From Micropruina glycogenica (GTDB taxonomy: Bacteria > Actinomycetota > Actinomycetes > Propionibacteriales > Propionibacteriaceae), in assembly GCF_039524395.1 (NCBI RefSeq), contig NZ_BAAAGO010000021.1: a stretch of DNA of 64,000 nucleotides. One strand, written 5' to 3'. The translations under genes and the position numbers were made by a program. The notes under the pieces are model-generated. The model searched no databases. It was given only the letters and a program-made list of their open reading frames with translations, and was not told the origin of the DNA. Shown one piece after another: positions 41,960 to 50,410 of the stretch; position 1 is the first letter of the stretch, and each line of letters opens with the position of its first letter.

Positions 41960-42551
41960 TCAGTTCAAAGACCTGATCAAGCCCGGGACGATGGTGGTGG
42001 CGGTGACCCCGCTGCCGGCCAATTCGGCGGCGAGCCCGTCGGAGAACCCGACGGCGCCGAACTTGGCGGTCGCGTGGGGCAGCAGGTGCGGCGGCGCGAC
42101 GATGCCCCCGACCGAGGCGACGGTACCGATTCGTCCCCGGCGGCGTCGCCGCATGCCCGGCAGTACCGCCCAGGCCAGCTCGATCGGGCCCTTGAGCATG
42201 GTGGCGATGGCGTCGTCGAAGTGCGCCAAGCTGACGTCGGCGGCTGGACCCACGTGGATGATGCCCGCCACATGAATGGACACCTCGATCGGCCCCAACT
42301 CGCCCTCGACCGCGCCGCCCAGGTCGACGATCTGGTCGTGGTCGCGCACATCGCACAGGTAGGAGTGCGCCCGGGGTCCGAGGCGGTCGATGGCGGCAGC
42401 GAGTTCGTCCTGGTTCCGGGCGGCGATCGCCACCCGGTAACCGAGCCGGATCAGTTCGGCGGCGATCAGCAGGCCGAGGCCGCGGGAAGCCCCGACGACC
42501 AGAGCGACGCCTGCGGTCCGGGGTGCGGACCTTCCCGCCTGAACCCGCTCA
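41960..42551 (-). pseudogene. Short-chain dehydrogenase/reductase, frameshifted and truncated
   Basis: The Rossmann start GVALVVGASRGLGLLIAAEL and the body ARNQDELAAAIDRLGPRAH, IHVAGIIHVGPAADVSL and GGIVAPPHLLPHATAKFGA fit an SDR. Several features are abnormal. The GTG coupled to the preceding gene (GTGA at 42548-42551) lies in a different frame from the Rossmann segment; the usual active-site Tyr is replaced (LLPHATAKFG); and the protein stops at IVPGLIRSLN, about 100 residues short. Confidence 0.75.
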
Positions 42552-43733
42552 CGGGTGCAGCACCACCTTCAGGCAGCCGTCGGTCTTCTGCTGGAACATG
42601 CGATAGGCCTCCGGTGCCTCGCTCAGCGGCAACCGGTGGGTGGCCAGCGTTTCCAGCCCCAACTCGTCGCCGGGACGCAGCGCGATCTCGAGCAGTTCAT
42701 CGGTCCAGCGCTTCACGTGGCACTGGCCCATCCGCAGGGTGAGGCCCTTGTCGAACATGGTCATCATCGGCAGTGGGTCGGCCATACCGCCGTAGACGCC
42801 GCTGATGCTGACCGTGCCGCCCCGCCGCACCGACTCCAGGCTGAGGTTCAGCGCCGCCAGCCGGTCGATGCCGACGCTCTCGACGGCAGCCTGCGCGACC
42901 GGCTTCGGCAGCCGGGCCGCAGCACCGATCACCGCCGCGGCCACCGGGCTACCGTGCGCCTCCATGCCGACCGCCTCCAGCACCCCGTCGGGTCCACGGC
43001 CCTCGGTGAGATCCCGCAGGGCGCCGGCGACATCGTCCACCGCGGCGGCGTTCACCACCTCCGATCCGCTGGCCGCTGCCCTCGCCAACCGCTCCGGCAC
43101 CAGGTCGACGCCGATCACCCTGCCGACACCTCGGTGCAGCGCGCTGCGCACCGCCAGTTGGCCGACCGGGCCCAGCCCGATCACGGCGAGGGTGTCGTCG
43201 GGCCCGACGTCGGCGTACTGCACCCCCTGCCAGGCGGTGGGCAGGATGTCGGACAGGTACAGGAACCGCTCGTCCGGCAAATCCTCCGGCAGCCGGATCG
43301 GGCCGAAGTCGGCGTGCGGCACCCGAACGTACTCGGCCTGCCCGCCCGGCACCGCGCCGTAGAGACTGGTGTAGCCGAAGAGGCTGGCGCCCTTGCCCTG
43401 CTCAGTGTTCTGGGTGGTCTCGCACTGCGCGAACAGGCCGCGCGAACACATCCAGCAATGCCCGCACGAGATGTTGAAGGGCACCACCACCCGGTCGCCG
43501 ACCTTCAGCTCGCCGACGTCCGAGCCCACCTGCTCGACCACTCCCATGAACTCGTGGCCGAGCACGTCACCCCTGGTCAGGTAGGGGGCGAGCACCCCGT
43601 ACAGGTGCAGGTCGGAGCCGCAGATCGCGGTCGACGTGACCCGGACGATCGCATCGGTCGGCTGCTCGATGGACGGGTCGGGCACGCTCTCGACACGGAC
43701 GTCCTCGAGCCCGTGCCAGGTCAGCGCCTTCAT
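42549..43733 (-). CDS. Zinc-dependent alcohol dehydrogenase (MDR superfamily)
   Basis: A 394-residue enzyme. Catalytic zinc residues are in ICGSDLHLYG and GHEFMGVVEQVG; structural zinc cysteines in SCGHCWMCSRGLFAQC; the NAD site is VIGLGPVGQLAV. It resembles the glutathione-independent formaldehyde dehydrogenase branch, but the substrate is unproven. It starts at the conserved MKALTWHG and overlaps the catalase stop by four bases, so it is the second gene of an oxidative-stress operon. Confidence 0.92.
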   Translation of the reverse strand: MKALTWHGLEDVRVESVPDPSIEQPTDAIVRVTSTAICGSDLHLYGVLAPYLTRGDVLGHEFMGVVEQVGSDVGELKVGDRVVVPFNISCGHCWMCSRGLFAQCETTQNTEQGKGASLFGYTSLYGAVPGGQAEYVRVPHADFGPIRLPEDLPDERFLYLSDILPTAWQGVQYADVGPDDTLAVIGLGPVGQLAVRSALHRGVGRVIGVDLVPERLARAAASGSEVVNAAAVDDVAGALRDLTEGRGPDGVLEAVGMEAHGSPVAAAVIGAAARLPKPVAQAAVESVGIDRLAALNLSLESVRRGGTVSISGVYGGMADPLPMMTMFDKGLTLRMGQCHVKRWTDELLEIALRPGDELGLETLATHRLPLSEAPEAYRMFQQKTDGCLKVVLHP

Positions 43734-45913
43734 GCGTCGGCCCCGGCCGGTTCGAACCGCTGCCACACCCGGTGAGCGGCCAACAGGTCGGTCAGGTCGT
43801 CCACCAGAGCGGCCGGCTGACCGCTCACCACACCTGCCCCGTCGATGCCGACCCGTTCCAGCACGTCCTTTCCCTCGCCCATGGCTGCTATCGGCTTGGC
43901 GTGCCGCCACGCCTGCCGGAGCAGCTCGACCACCCGGGCATCCACGTCCACCTCACCGGACGGGGCGGCCCGGGCGTCCAGCGTCGGCGTGGCGCCCGGC
44001 TCGGGAGGCGTAGACGCGGCGATCACCAAGGCGTCCAACTCGACGGCGACCGCCGTGCCGTAGCTGCGCTGCGGCAACTCACCCTCGACACTGCTCCCCG
44101 CCGGGCCGATCACCAACGGCAGCAGGCCCGCACCGCGCAGGCCGTCCAACAGGTCACCGACGCCGGGCACCCGCTCCGCGCCGATCACCACGCCGACAGT
44201 TCGCCCGGTCACCGGCCACGAGCCACCCACCATGGACAGCGCGGGGGATCGCTGATCGGACGAGACTGGGCCGCCGTCCGGCACCGGCAGCCCGAGGCCG
44301 GCCGCCACCCCGGCGGCCAGGTCGGCGTCGATCGCCGCCAGCTGGTCCAGCTGGCGCTGCCGGATCACCAGTTCGTAGCACTTGCTCAACTCGAAGGTGT
44401 AGGCGGCCACCACGTGATCGCGTTCGACTGCACTGAGCGACCGGAAGAACAGGCCGGCCTGACTGAAGTGGTCCTCGAAGGAAGCCGGCAGCTGCCGCAC
44501 CCGCGCGTTCGCCTCCGGTATCCGGGGCGCCTCGATGAACGCGCCCTCGGTGACCACGAACGGGCAGCCGCCGTCCAGCGAGTTGGGGTGGTACGGCGCC
44601 ACCCCGCCGTGCACCGCACCCTGGTGCATGCCGTCCCGCAGCAGGTCGTTGACCGGGGCGTGGCTCCGGTTGATCGGAAGTTGGGTGAAGTTCGGGCCGC
44701 CGAGCCGGGTCATCTGGGTGTCGAGGTAACTGAACAGCCGCACCTGCAGCAACGGATCGTTGGTGACGTCGATGCCCGGCACCAGGTTGCCGACCTGGAA
44801 CGCCACCTGCTCGGTCTCGGCGAAGTAGTTCACCGGGTTCGCCGTCAGCGTCATGGTGCCGATCACCTGCACCGGGCACAGCTCCTCGGGCACGAACTTG
44901 GTGGGATCGAGCAGGTCGATGCCCTCGAACAGCTCGTCGTCGGTCTCTGGCATCACCTGCACGCCCAGATCCCACTGCGGAAAGTTGCCGGCCTCGATCG
45001 CGTCGGCCAGGTCGCGCCGGTGAAAGTCCGGATCCAGCCCGCAGAGCAGTTGCGCCTCTTCCCAGACCAGGCCGTGCACGCCGGCCTTGGGCTTCCAGTG
45101 GAACTTCACCAGGCAGGTGTCGCCGTCTGCGTCGATCAGTCGGAAGGCGTGCACCCCGAAGCCCTCCATCATGCGCAGCGAGCGTGGAATTCCGCGATCG
45201 GACATGTTCCAGATGGTGTGCGCCTGCGCCTCGGTGTGCAGCGACACGAAGTCCCAGAAGGTGTCGTGCGCCGACTGGGCCTGCGGAATCTCCCGGCTCG
45301 GGTGCGGCTTGCCGGCGTGGATGATGTCGGGGAACTTGATGCCGTCCTGAATGAAGAACACCGGAATGTTGTTGCCCACAAGGTCGTGGACGCCCTCGGA
45401 GGTGTAGAACTTCACCGCGAAGCCGCGGGTGTCACGGACCGTGTCGGCCGAGCCGCGCGAGCCCAGCACGGTGGAGAACCGGACGAACACCGGCGTCTCC
45501 ACTCCGGGCTGCAGGAACGCCGCCCGGCAGATGCCGGCCGCCGCACCGTTGGCGACGAACGTGCCGTGCGCCGCCGCACCGCGGGCATGCACCACCCGCT
45601 CCGGTATCCGCTCATGGTCGAAATGGTTGATCTTCTCGCGCAGGTGCTGGTCGGCCAGCAGCACCGGGCCGCGCCGTCCGGCCTTCAACGAATGGTCGGT
45701 GTCGCGCAGCGGAACCCCGCCGGGCGAGGTCAGCCGGGCCCCCTGCTGGGCAAAGGCCGTGCCGGGCACGGGCAGCGGCGCGCCGGTCGCGGTGTGCGGA
45801 TCGGGTCCGCGCTGATCGTTAGCAGGCGGAAGCGGGCCGGTCGGATCGACCGGTTGCGCCGCGTGAGGCGATTGCGGGCTGGGCGCGCCAGGAACGGGGG
45901 TAGTGAGGGACAT
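43730..45913 (-). CDS. katE: Large-subunit catalase (HPII/KatE type)
   Basis: A 727-residue monofunctional catalase of the large clade. Active-site His is residue 109 in RVVHARGAAAHG; heme pocket FVRFSTVLGSRGSADT; proximal Tyr in RLFSYLDTQMTRLGGPNF; GNNIPVFFIQDGIKFPD. After about residue 560 it carries the extra flavodoxin/DJ-1-like domain of HPII (GRTVGVVIGAERVPGVGDLL). ATG 45913 starts the typical Pro-rich lead; a frame up to 46060 adds no family sequence. Heads the katE-adh-SDR operon. Confidence 0.96.
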   Translation of the reverse strand: MSLTTPVPGAPSPQSPHAAQPVDPTGPLPPANDQRGPDPHTATGAPLPVPGTAFAQQGARLTSPGGVPLRDTDHSLKAGRRGPVLLADQHLREKINHFDHERIPERVVHARGAAAHGTFVANGAAAGICRAAFLQPGVETPVFVRFSTVLGSRGSADTVRDTRGFAVKFYTSEGVHDLVGNNIPVFFIQDGIKFPDIIHAGKPHPSREIPQAQSAHDTFWDFVSLHTEAQAHTIWNMSDRGIPRSLRMMEGFGVHAFRLIDADGDTCLVKFHWKPKAGVHGLVWEEAQLLCGLDPDFHRRDLADAIEAGNFPQWDLGVQVMPETDDELFEGIDLLDPTKFVPEELCPVQVIGTMTLTANPVNYFAETEQVAFQVGNLVPGIDVTNDPLLQVRLFSYLDTQMTRLGGPNFTQLPINRSHAPVNDLLRDGMHQGAVHGGVAPYHPNSLDGGCPFVVTEGAFIEAPRIPEANARVRQLPASFEDHFSQAGLFFRSLSAVERDHVVAAYTFELSKCYELVIRQRQLDQLAAIDADLAAGVAAGLGLPVPDGGPVSSDQRSPALSMVGGSWPVTGRTVGVVIGAERVPGVGDLLDGLRGAGLLPLVIGPAGSSVEGELPQRSYGTAVAVELDALVIAASTPPEPGATPTLDARAAPSGEVDVDARVVELLRQAWRHAKPIAAMGEGKDVLERVGIDGAGVVSGQPAALVDDLTDLLAAHRVWQRFEPAGADA

Positions 45914-46123
45914 GGCTTCTCCAAGAGCATTGGACGAGTGCGGCGCGAGTGCAACGCTGCACCTTTCGAGCCTGCTCCAAAGCCGGGCCCTGCAACACAC
46001 ACCCTGGGGTGTAAGCCGCAGAACGCCCAAGCCGGTCAGAGCAACAGCAGCCGAAGCCACCCCTGAGTCGGATAGTAAACGGCGCCGGAAGCCTGATTCG
46101 ATGTGGTCATGGAAGAACTAAAC

Positions 46124-46648
46124 GGGCTCTTCACAATCCACGGTGTAGTTGGGTGTGAGGGCGGCTGGCGCGTCGGTCACGGGTTAGGGGTCGAGGTCTC
46201 CCGAGGATGGGGTTCTCACTCCAACCCATCCGGAAGACTTCGACGTGCCTGACGCTACCTTCGCGAGCCCTGATGTGACCACGTTCTGCCGCGTGGATGA
46301 GCTTGGTCTGGTGGTGGTCGGGCAACGCTTGGAGCCGCAGCGGGCGGTGCTCGCCTGTCGGGTCGTCGAGCAGGATCAGTGGTGTCGACGGTGCGGCTGC
46401 GAGGGCGTGGTGCGTGACACGGTGGTGCGTCGGCTCGCTCATGAACCGCTCGGCTGGCGACCGACCGTGTTGGAGGTCACGATCCGCCGTTACCGCTGCA
46501 CCGGCTGCGGTCACGTGTGGCGCCAGGACACCACAAGAGCGGCCGAGCCGCGGGCCAGGTTGTCGCGGCGGGCGCTGCGGTGGGCGTTGGAAGGCCTGGT
46601 GGTGCAGCACCTGACCGTGGCCCGGATCGCTGAGGTGTCCAGAATTGT
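46124..46648 (+). mobile_element. ISL3-family insertion sequence, truncated
   Basis: Begins with GGCTCTTCACAATCCACGG (from 46125), an ISL3-type terminal repeat. GTG 46245 then opens a transposase N-terminus with the zinc-finger pair CRRCG and RYRCTGCGHVWRQDT and the wing ARLSRRALRWALEGLVVQHLTVARIAE. Homology stops at about 46640 and no DDE catalytic domain or right end follows. Confidence 0.8.
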
Positions 46649-46654
46649 GCCGGG

Positions 46655-46795
46655 CTGGATGAGACCGTCGGTGCGTTCCGCACCCGCCGGCTCGATCACA
46701 CCGGTTTCCCCTACGTGTATCTGGACGCCACCTATCTGCATGTGCGCACCGAACAGGCCATGGTGGTGTCCAAAGCGGTCGTGGTCGCCAATTTC
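46655..46795 (+). mobile_element. IS256-family transposase fragment
   Basis: In another frame from the ISL3 piece, the sequence reads LDETVGAFRTRRLDHTGFPY, VYLDATYLHVR and VVSKAVVVA. This is the region around the first catalytic Asp of IS256 (Mutator-type) transposases. Both ends of that gene are missing. It directly abuts the ISL3 fragment; 46800-47200 shows nothing else that I can identify. Confidence 0.7.
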
Positions 46796-47214
46796 GCTGC
46801 GCAAACATCCGGATCTGCCGCACGCGGCGCGGTCGACCGTGCCGATGAGGGCGCTTCGCCGTTCTACTGCAGAGCCGACGGAACGAGTGAGGCTGCCCTT
46901 TCCGTGGTGGAATCCCCGTGGCAGCATGTGTGGGGGGATCGGGCGTCCCTGGGTTCCGCGCTTGCACGCGGTCACGGTGCGCACTTCACTCAGCGAAACC
47001 GGTGACTACCGTCCCGGGCCCATCCGGATCGGCCTCACTGATAGCGCCAACACCGGCGACCCATCGAGTTGATCGCTCGCCGAGGGGCCGCTTCGTCGCG
47101 CCAGGTTCCGTCTCGACCCGTGGCACGGCCTTGACTGACTTTTGTGCCGTAGACACTCTATTCCACAGTTGACCCACAGCACCCTCAAGGGTCTCTCGAA
47201 GAGAGCGAGTCCCC

Positions 47215-49065
47215 GTGGTCCCGACCTCGAGGCGCACCTTCCTCGGCGGCATCGCGGCCGCCGCTGCTAGCGCCGCCGCCGTCGTCAGCACACCCGCAGC
47301 TCAAGGCGCCGTTGAGTTATCGCCCACAAGCCGGGACGCGGTGTGGAGCAGAAGGGGGGCCGGTCCCCTGTACTGGAACACCTACGGCTACAACTTTCCG
47401 CACGACGCGCCCATCCCAGAGGCGGAGTGGCAAGCCAACATCGACTGGTTGGCCCGCGAGTATGCCCCGTTCGGGTACACCATGGCCAATACCGACGGCT
47501 GGGTGGAGTGGTCGACCAGGACGACTCCCAACGGGTACGTGATCAGCTACAACGACGAGTGGGAGCATGATTGGGCGTACTGGAAGGGTTATCTGGAACA
47601 GCGCGGCATGGAGCTCGGCGTCTACTACAACCCGTTGTGGGTCACCGAGTCGTCATTGCGGGATCGGTCCAAAAAGGTGCTTGGGCGGCCGGACGTCGCC
47701 GTCGCAGACCTGGTGGCCGACGGAGATCTCTTCTCGACCAAGGGCGCGGGACTCGGGCTCTATTGGCTCGATGTCGCGCGGCCGGGCGCGAAGGAGTACG
47801 TGCAAGGGTACGTGCGCTACTTCGCGGCGTTGGGTGTGCGCTACCTGCGGGTAGATTTCCTGTCCTGGTTCGAGAGCGGCACTGACGCTGGAATTGGCCG
47901 GGTCGGCGTCGCGCACGGTCGCGAGGCGTACGAAACCGCGCTGCGTTGGATGGACGAAGCGGCCGGCGCGGACATGATGCTCTCGCTGGTGATGCCACAT
48001 CTGCACGAGGATGCGAAGCTGGAGCTGCGACACGGGGACATGGTGCGCATCAACGCCGATGCGGACCGTGGTGGTTGGGCCCGACTCAGCGGTGGCCGCC
48101 AGAGCTACCAGTCGGTGTGGCCCAACTGGCACAACCCGTTTTGCGGATTCACGGGTTGGTCGCATCGTGCGGGTCGGGGGCAGTTGATCCTGGATGGCGA
48201 TTTCTTGATGCCCAGTACGTTCTCCACCGACGAAGAGCGCAAGACGATGATGAACCTGATGGTCATCGCAGGCTCTCCGCTGACGATCGGCGATACCCAC
48301 GCCACCATTGATGGGCATGGGTGGGTATTCACGAACAGGGAGCTCTTGGAACTCAATGCGGCGGGATTGAGCGGGCGCCCCCTGTTCCTCAACGGCCGCC
48401 GGTACTGGGACGACCCCGGTTCGCGCGACACCGAACGCTGGGCTGGGCAACTGCCGGACGGCGGCTGGGCGGTGGCCCTGTTCAATCGTGGCGATACCGA
48501 GACGGTCACGAAGAGTATTGATTTCGCCGCCGACCTTGGCTTCGACGGGGGCGCCACCGTGCGCGATCTGTGGACGCACAGTGAACAGGCCGATCAGGTC
48601 GGCATCAGCGTCTCGCTGGCTCCGCATACCTCGCGCATCTTTCGGGTGACACCGAAGACCGGTCGCCGCTTCCAGGCTGTGTTTGCCGCGTGGGGCGGTG
48701 GCGCGAACTTCAACAACAACCATCTGCATCATCGCGCGATCGGTTTCGTCGACAAGTTGGAGGCCGCGTCGGAGGCACCACAGGTGACCTTCGCGGTCAA
48801 CTCGCCAACCGCCGGCATTCGTCCGATTCGGTACCGCTACGCGAACTCGATGGGCTACCGGTCCACCATGACCGTCACCGTCCAGCGGGTCGATGGCTCA
48901 ACGGTGGCCGCACCCTTTCAGGTCGGCTTTCCGCATCTGTCGGCGTGGGACGTCTGGGGCACCGTTCCCGGGGAAATCAACCTGGGCCGCGGGCTCAATC
49001 TCATCACGATCGGTCGTTCGAGCCAGGATGTCGGGGCCATCAACCTGAACTTCATCGAGGTGTGA
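47215..49065 (+). CDS. Exported GH27-like glycoside hydrolase with CBM35-like domain
   Basis: A 616-residue protein. The lead SRRTFLGGIAAAAASAAAVV is Tat-like. The (beta/alpha)8 domain (about 45-380) has YWNTYGYNFPHDAPIPEAEW, ELGVYYNPLWV and RYLRVDFLSWFE, whose Asp is the likely nucleophile. LNLMVIAGSPLTIGD-like sequence fits clan GH-D/GH27. A beta domain and a CBM35-like module (about 485-616) follow. GH27 holds alpha-galactosidases and isomaltodextranases with attached CBM35; the neighbouring GH31 and GH13 genes favour an alpha-glucan substrate, but this is inference. GTG start. First gene of the locus. Confidence 0.8.
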   Translation: MVPTSRRTFLGGIAAAAASAAAVVSTPAAQGAVELSPTSRDAVWSRRGAGPLYWNTYGYNFPHDAPIPEAEWQANIDWLAREYAPFGYTMANTDGWVEWSTRTTPNGYVISYNDEWEHDWAYWKGYLEQRGMELGVYYNPLWVTESSLRDRSKKVLGRPDVAVADLVADGDLFSTKGAGLGLYWLDVARPGAKEYVQGYVRYFAALGVRYLRVDFLSWFESGTDAGIGRVGVAHGREAYETALRWMDEAAGADMMLSLVMPHLHEDAKLELRHGDMVRINADADRGGWARLSGGRQSYQSVWPNWHNPFCGFTGWSHRAGRGQLILDGDFLMPSTFSTDEERKTMMNLMVIAGSPLTIGDTHATIDGHGWVFTNRELLELNAAGLSGRPLFLNGRRYWDDPGSRDTERWAGQLPDGGWAVALFNRGDTETVTKSIDFAADLGFDGGATVRDLWTHSEQADQVGISVSLAPHTSRIFRVTPKTGRRFQAVFAAWGGGANFNNNHLHHRAIGFVDKLEAASEAPQVTFAVNSPTAGIRPIRYRYANSMGYRSTMTVTVQRVDGSTVAAPFQVGFPHLSAWDVWGTVPGEINLGRGLNLITIGRSSQDVGAINLNFIEV

Positions 49066-49071
49066 TCGACG

Positions 49072-50277
49072 GTGCGCGCCCGTGTTCTCGACCCCCCGGC
49101 TCGACTCCATGCCGGGATTCTGGCCGCGTTGATGCGGTCGGGCCCCCAGTCCCGACAGCAACTCGCCCATTCGACCGGACTGGACACCTCCACCATCGCC
49201 CGGACGGTTCCTGCACTTGCCGCCGCGGGATGGGTCGTGGAATCGGTCGACAGGCCCGTGACGCCAGCGCGGGGCCGGCCAGGTAAACGGGTCAGGGTGA
49301 GACACGCTCACCACCTGGCGGTCGGGGTGAAGATCGGCCCCGAGAAACTGACCGGTGCGGTAACCGACATTGCCGGCGGCGTCATCGTCGCCGACAGCCT
49401 CCCACTAAGTTCTCGTGAACCCGACGGGGTGCTTGGCATGGTCGCCGAGATGGCCCAGGCGTTGACCCGACGAGGACTGGAGTTGGTCGACGCCGCCGAT
49501 GCGCGCGTTATCGGGTTGGGCATCGGGGTCGGCGGCCATGTCGTCGAGGGCCGGTTGGTCGTAGATTCACACATTCTGAACTGGCGCCAGGTCGACGTCA
49601 GTTCGACGGTTGCGCGGGCCACCGGCTTACCGACAGTCACCTTGAACGACGTCAACGCGCTCGCTGCCGGCGAACACTGGCTCGGCGCAGGACGCCGCGT
49701 CGATGACCTCGCAGTGATCACAATCGGTCGAGGGCTGGGCTGCGGCCTGGTTCTCGGCGGCCGGCTGCATGCGGGCACGTCAGGGTCTGCCGGGGAACTG
49801 GGCCACCTGCCGTTGCTGCCGGACGGGCCTTTGTGCGGCTGCGGCAACCGGGGATGCCTGGAGGCGGTTGTATCAGACCAGGCAGTCGTCGCGGCGTTGC
49901 GTGAGCGACTGCCTGGCATCGACATTCGCGACTTCCACGACATCTTGCGGCTGGCTGAGGCGGGCAATCCAGTCGTCTTGGATGGGCTGGCTCGTACCGG
50001 GGAGTTGCTGGGCCGCGCCGTGGCGTCGGTGGTGAATCTCGTGAATCCCGCGCTGGTCATCATTGCCGGTGAGATGACGAGCGGGATGGATTTCATGGAG
50101 CAGCCACTGCGACGGGCGACGGCCGACCACACGTTCTCTGCAGGCTGGTCGGAGTGCCGCTTGGTGATCGATCGCAGCGGGGATGAGCTGTGGGCGCGCG
50201 GCGCGGCTTGGCTCGCCATCAGGGCGGCAGTGCGACGACCGGCAATCCTGTCCCGACACATCGAAGTCGGCGGATGA
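49072..50277 (+). CDS. ROK-family transcriptional repressor
   Basis: A 401-residue regulator. The N-terminal winged helix is LHAGILAALMRSGPQSRQQL through HSTGLDTSTIARTVPALAAAGWV; a ROK sugar-kinase-like domain follows with GLGIGVGGHV, ITIGRGLGCGLVLGGRLHAG, GELGHLPL and the zinc motif CGCGNRGCLEA. Such NagC/Mlc/XylR-like proteins bind sugars and repress catabolic genes. It begins six bases after the GH27-like gene and probably regulates the whole locus. Confidence 0.92.
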   Translation: MRARVLDPPARLHAGILAALMRSGPQSRQQLAHSTGLDTSTIARTVPALAAAGWVVESVDRPVTPARGRPGKRVRVRHAHHLAVGVKIGPEKLTGAVTDIAGGVIVADSLPLSSREPDGVLGMVAEMAQALTRRGLELVDAADARVIGLGIGVGGHVVEGRLVVDSHILNWRQVDVSSTVARATGLPTVTLNDVNALAAGEHWLGAGRRVDDLAVITIGRGLGCGLVLGGRLHAGTSGSAGELGHLPLLPDGPLCGCGNRGCLEAVVSDQAVVAALRERLPGIDIRDFHDILRLAEAGNPVVLDGLARTGELLGRAVASVVNLVNPALVIIAGEMTSGMDFMEQPLRRATADHTFSAGWSECRLVIDRSGDELWARGAAWLAIRAAVRRPAILSRHIEVGG

Positions 50278-50410
50278 GGTTCCGCCCGAGCCGGAGCAGG
50301 GCCCCGCCAGCCATCACCGTCACAGCTCGATGCACCGCCGGCAGTCACCGTGCCAGGCATCACGCCGAGCACGCCCACCCCACAATTCCCACTCCTAGAT
50401 CGGTTCGCTG

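Noticed and set aside
43772..46066. A 764-codon plus-strand frame opposite the catalase
   Set aside because: Shadow of the catalase coding strand; composition (His, Arg, Gly, Val) is typical of an antisense frame.
47100..47214. Promoter before the GH27-like gene with TTGACT at 47131
   Set aside because: No matching -10 hexamer at a usual distance could be found, so the call would rest on one hexamer.
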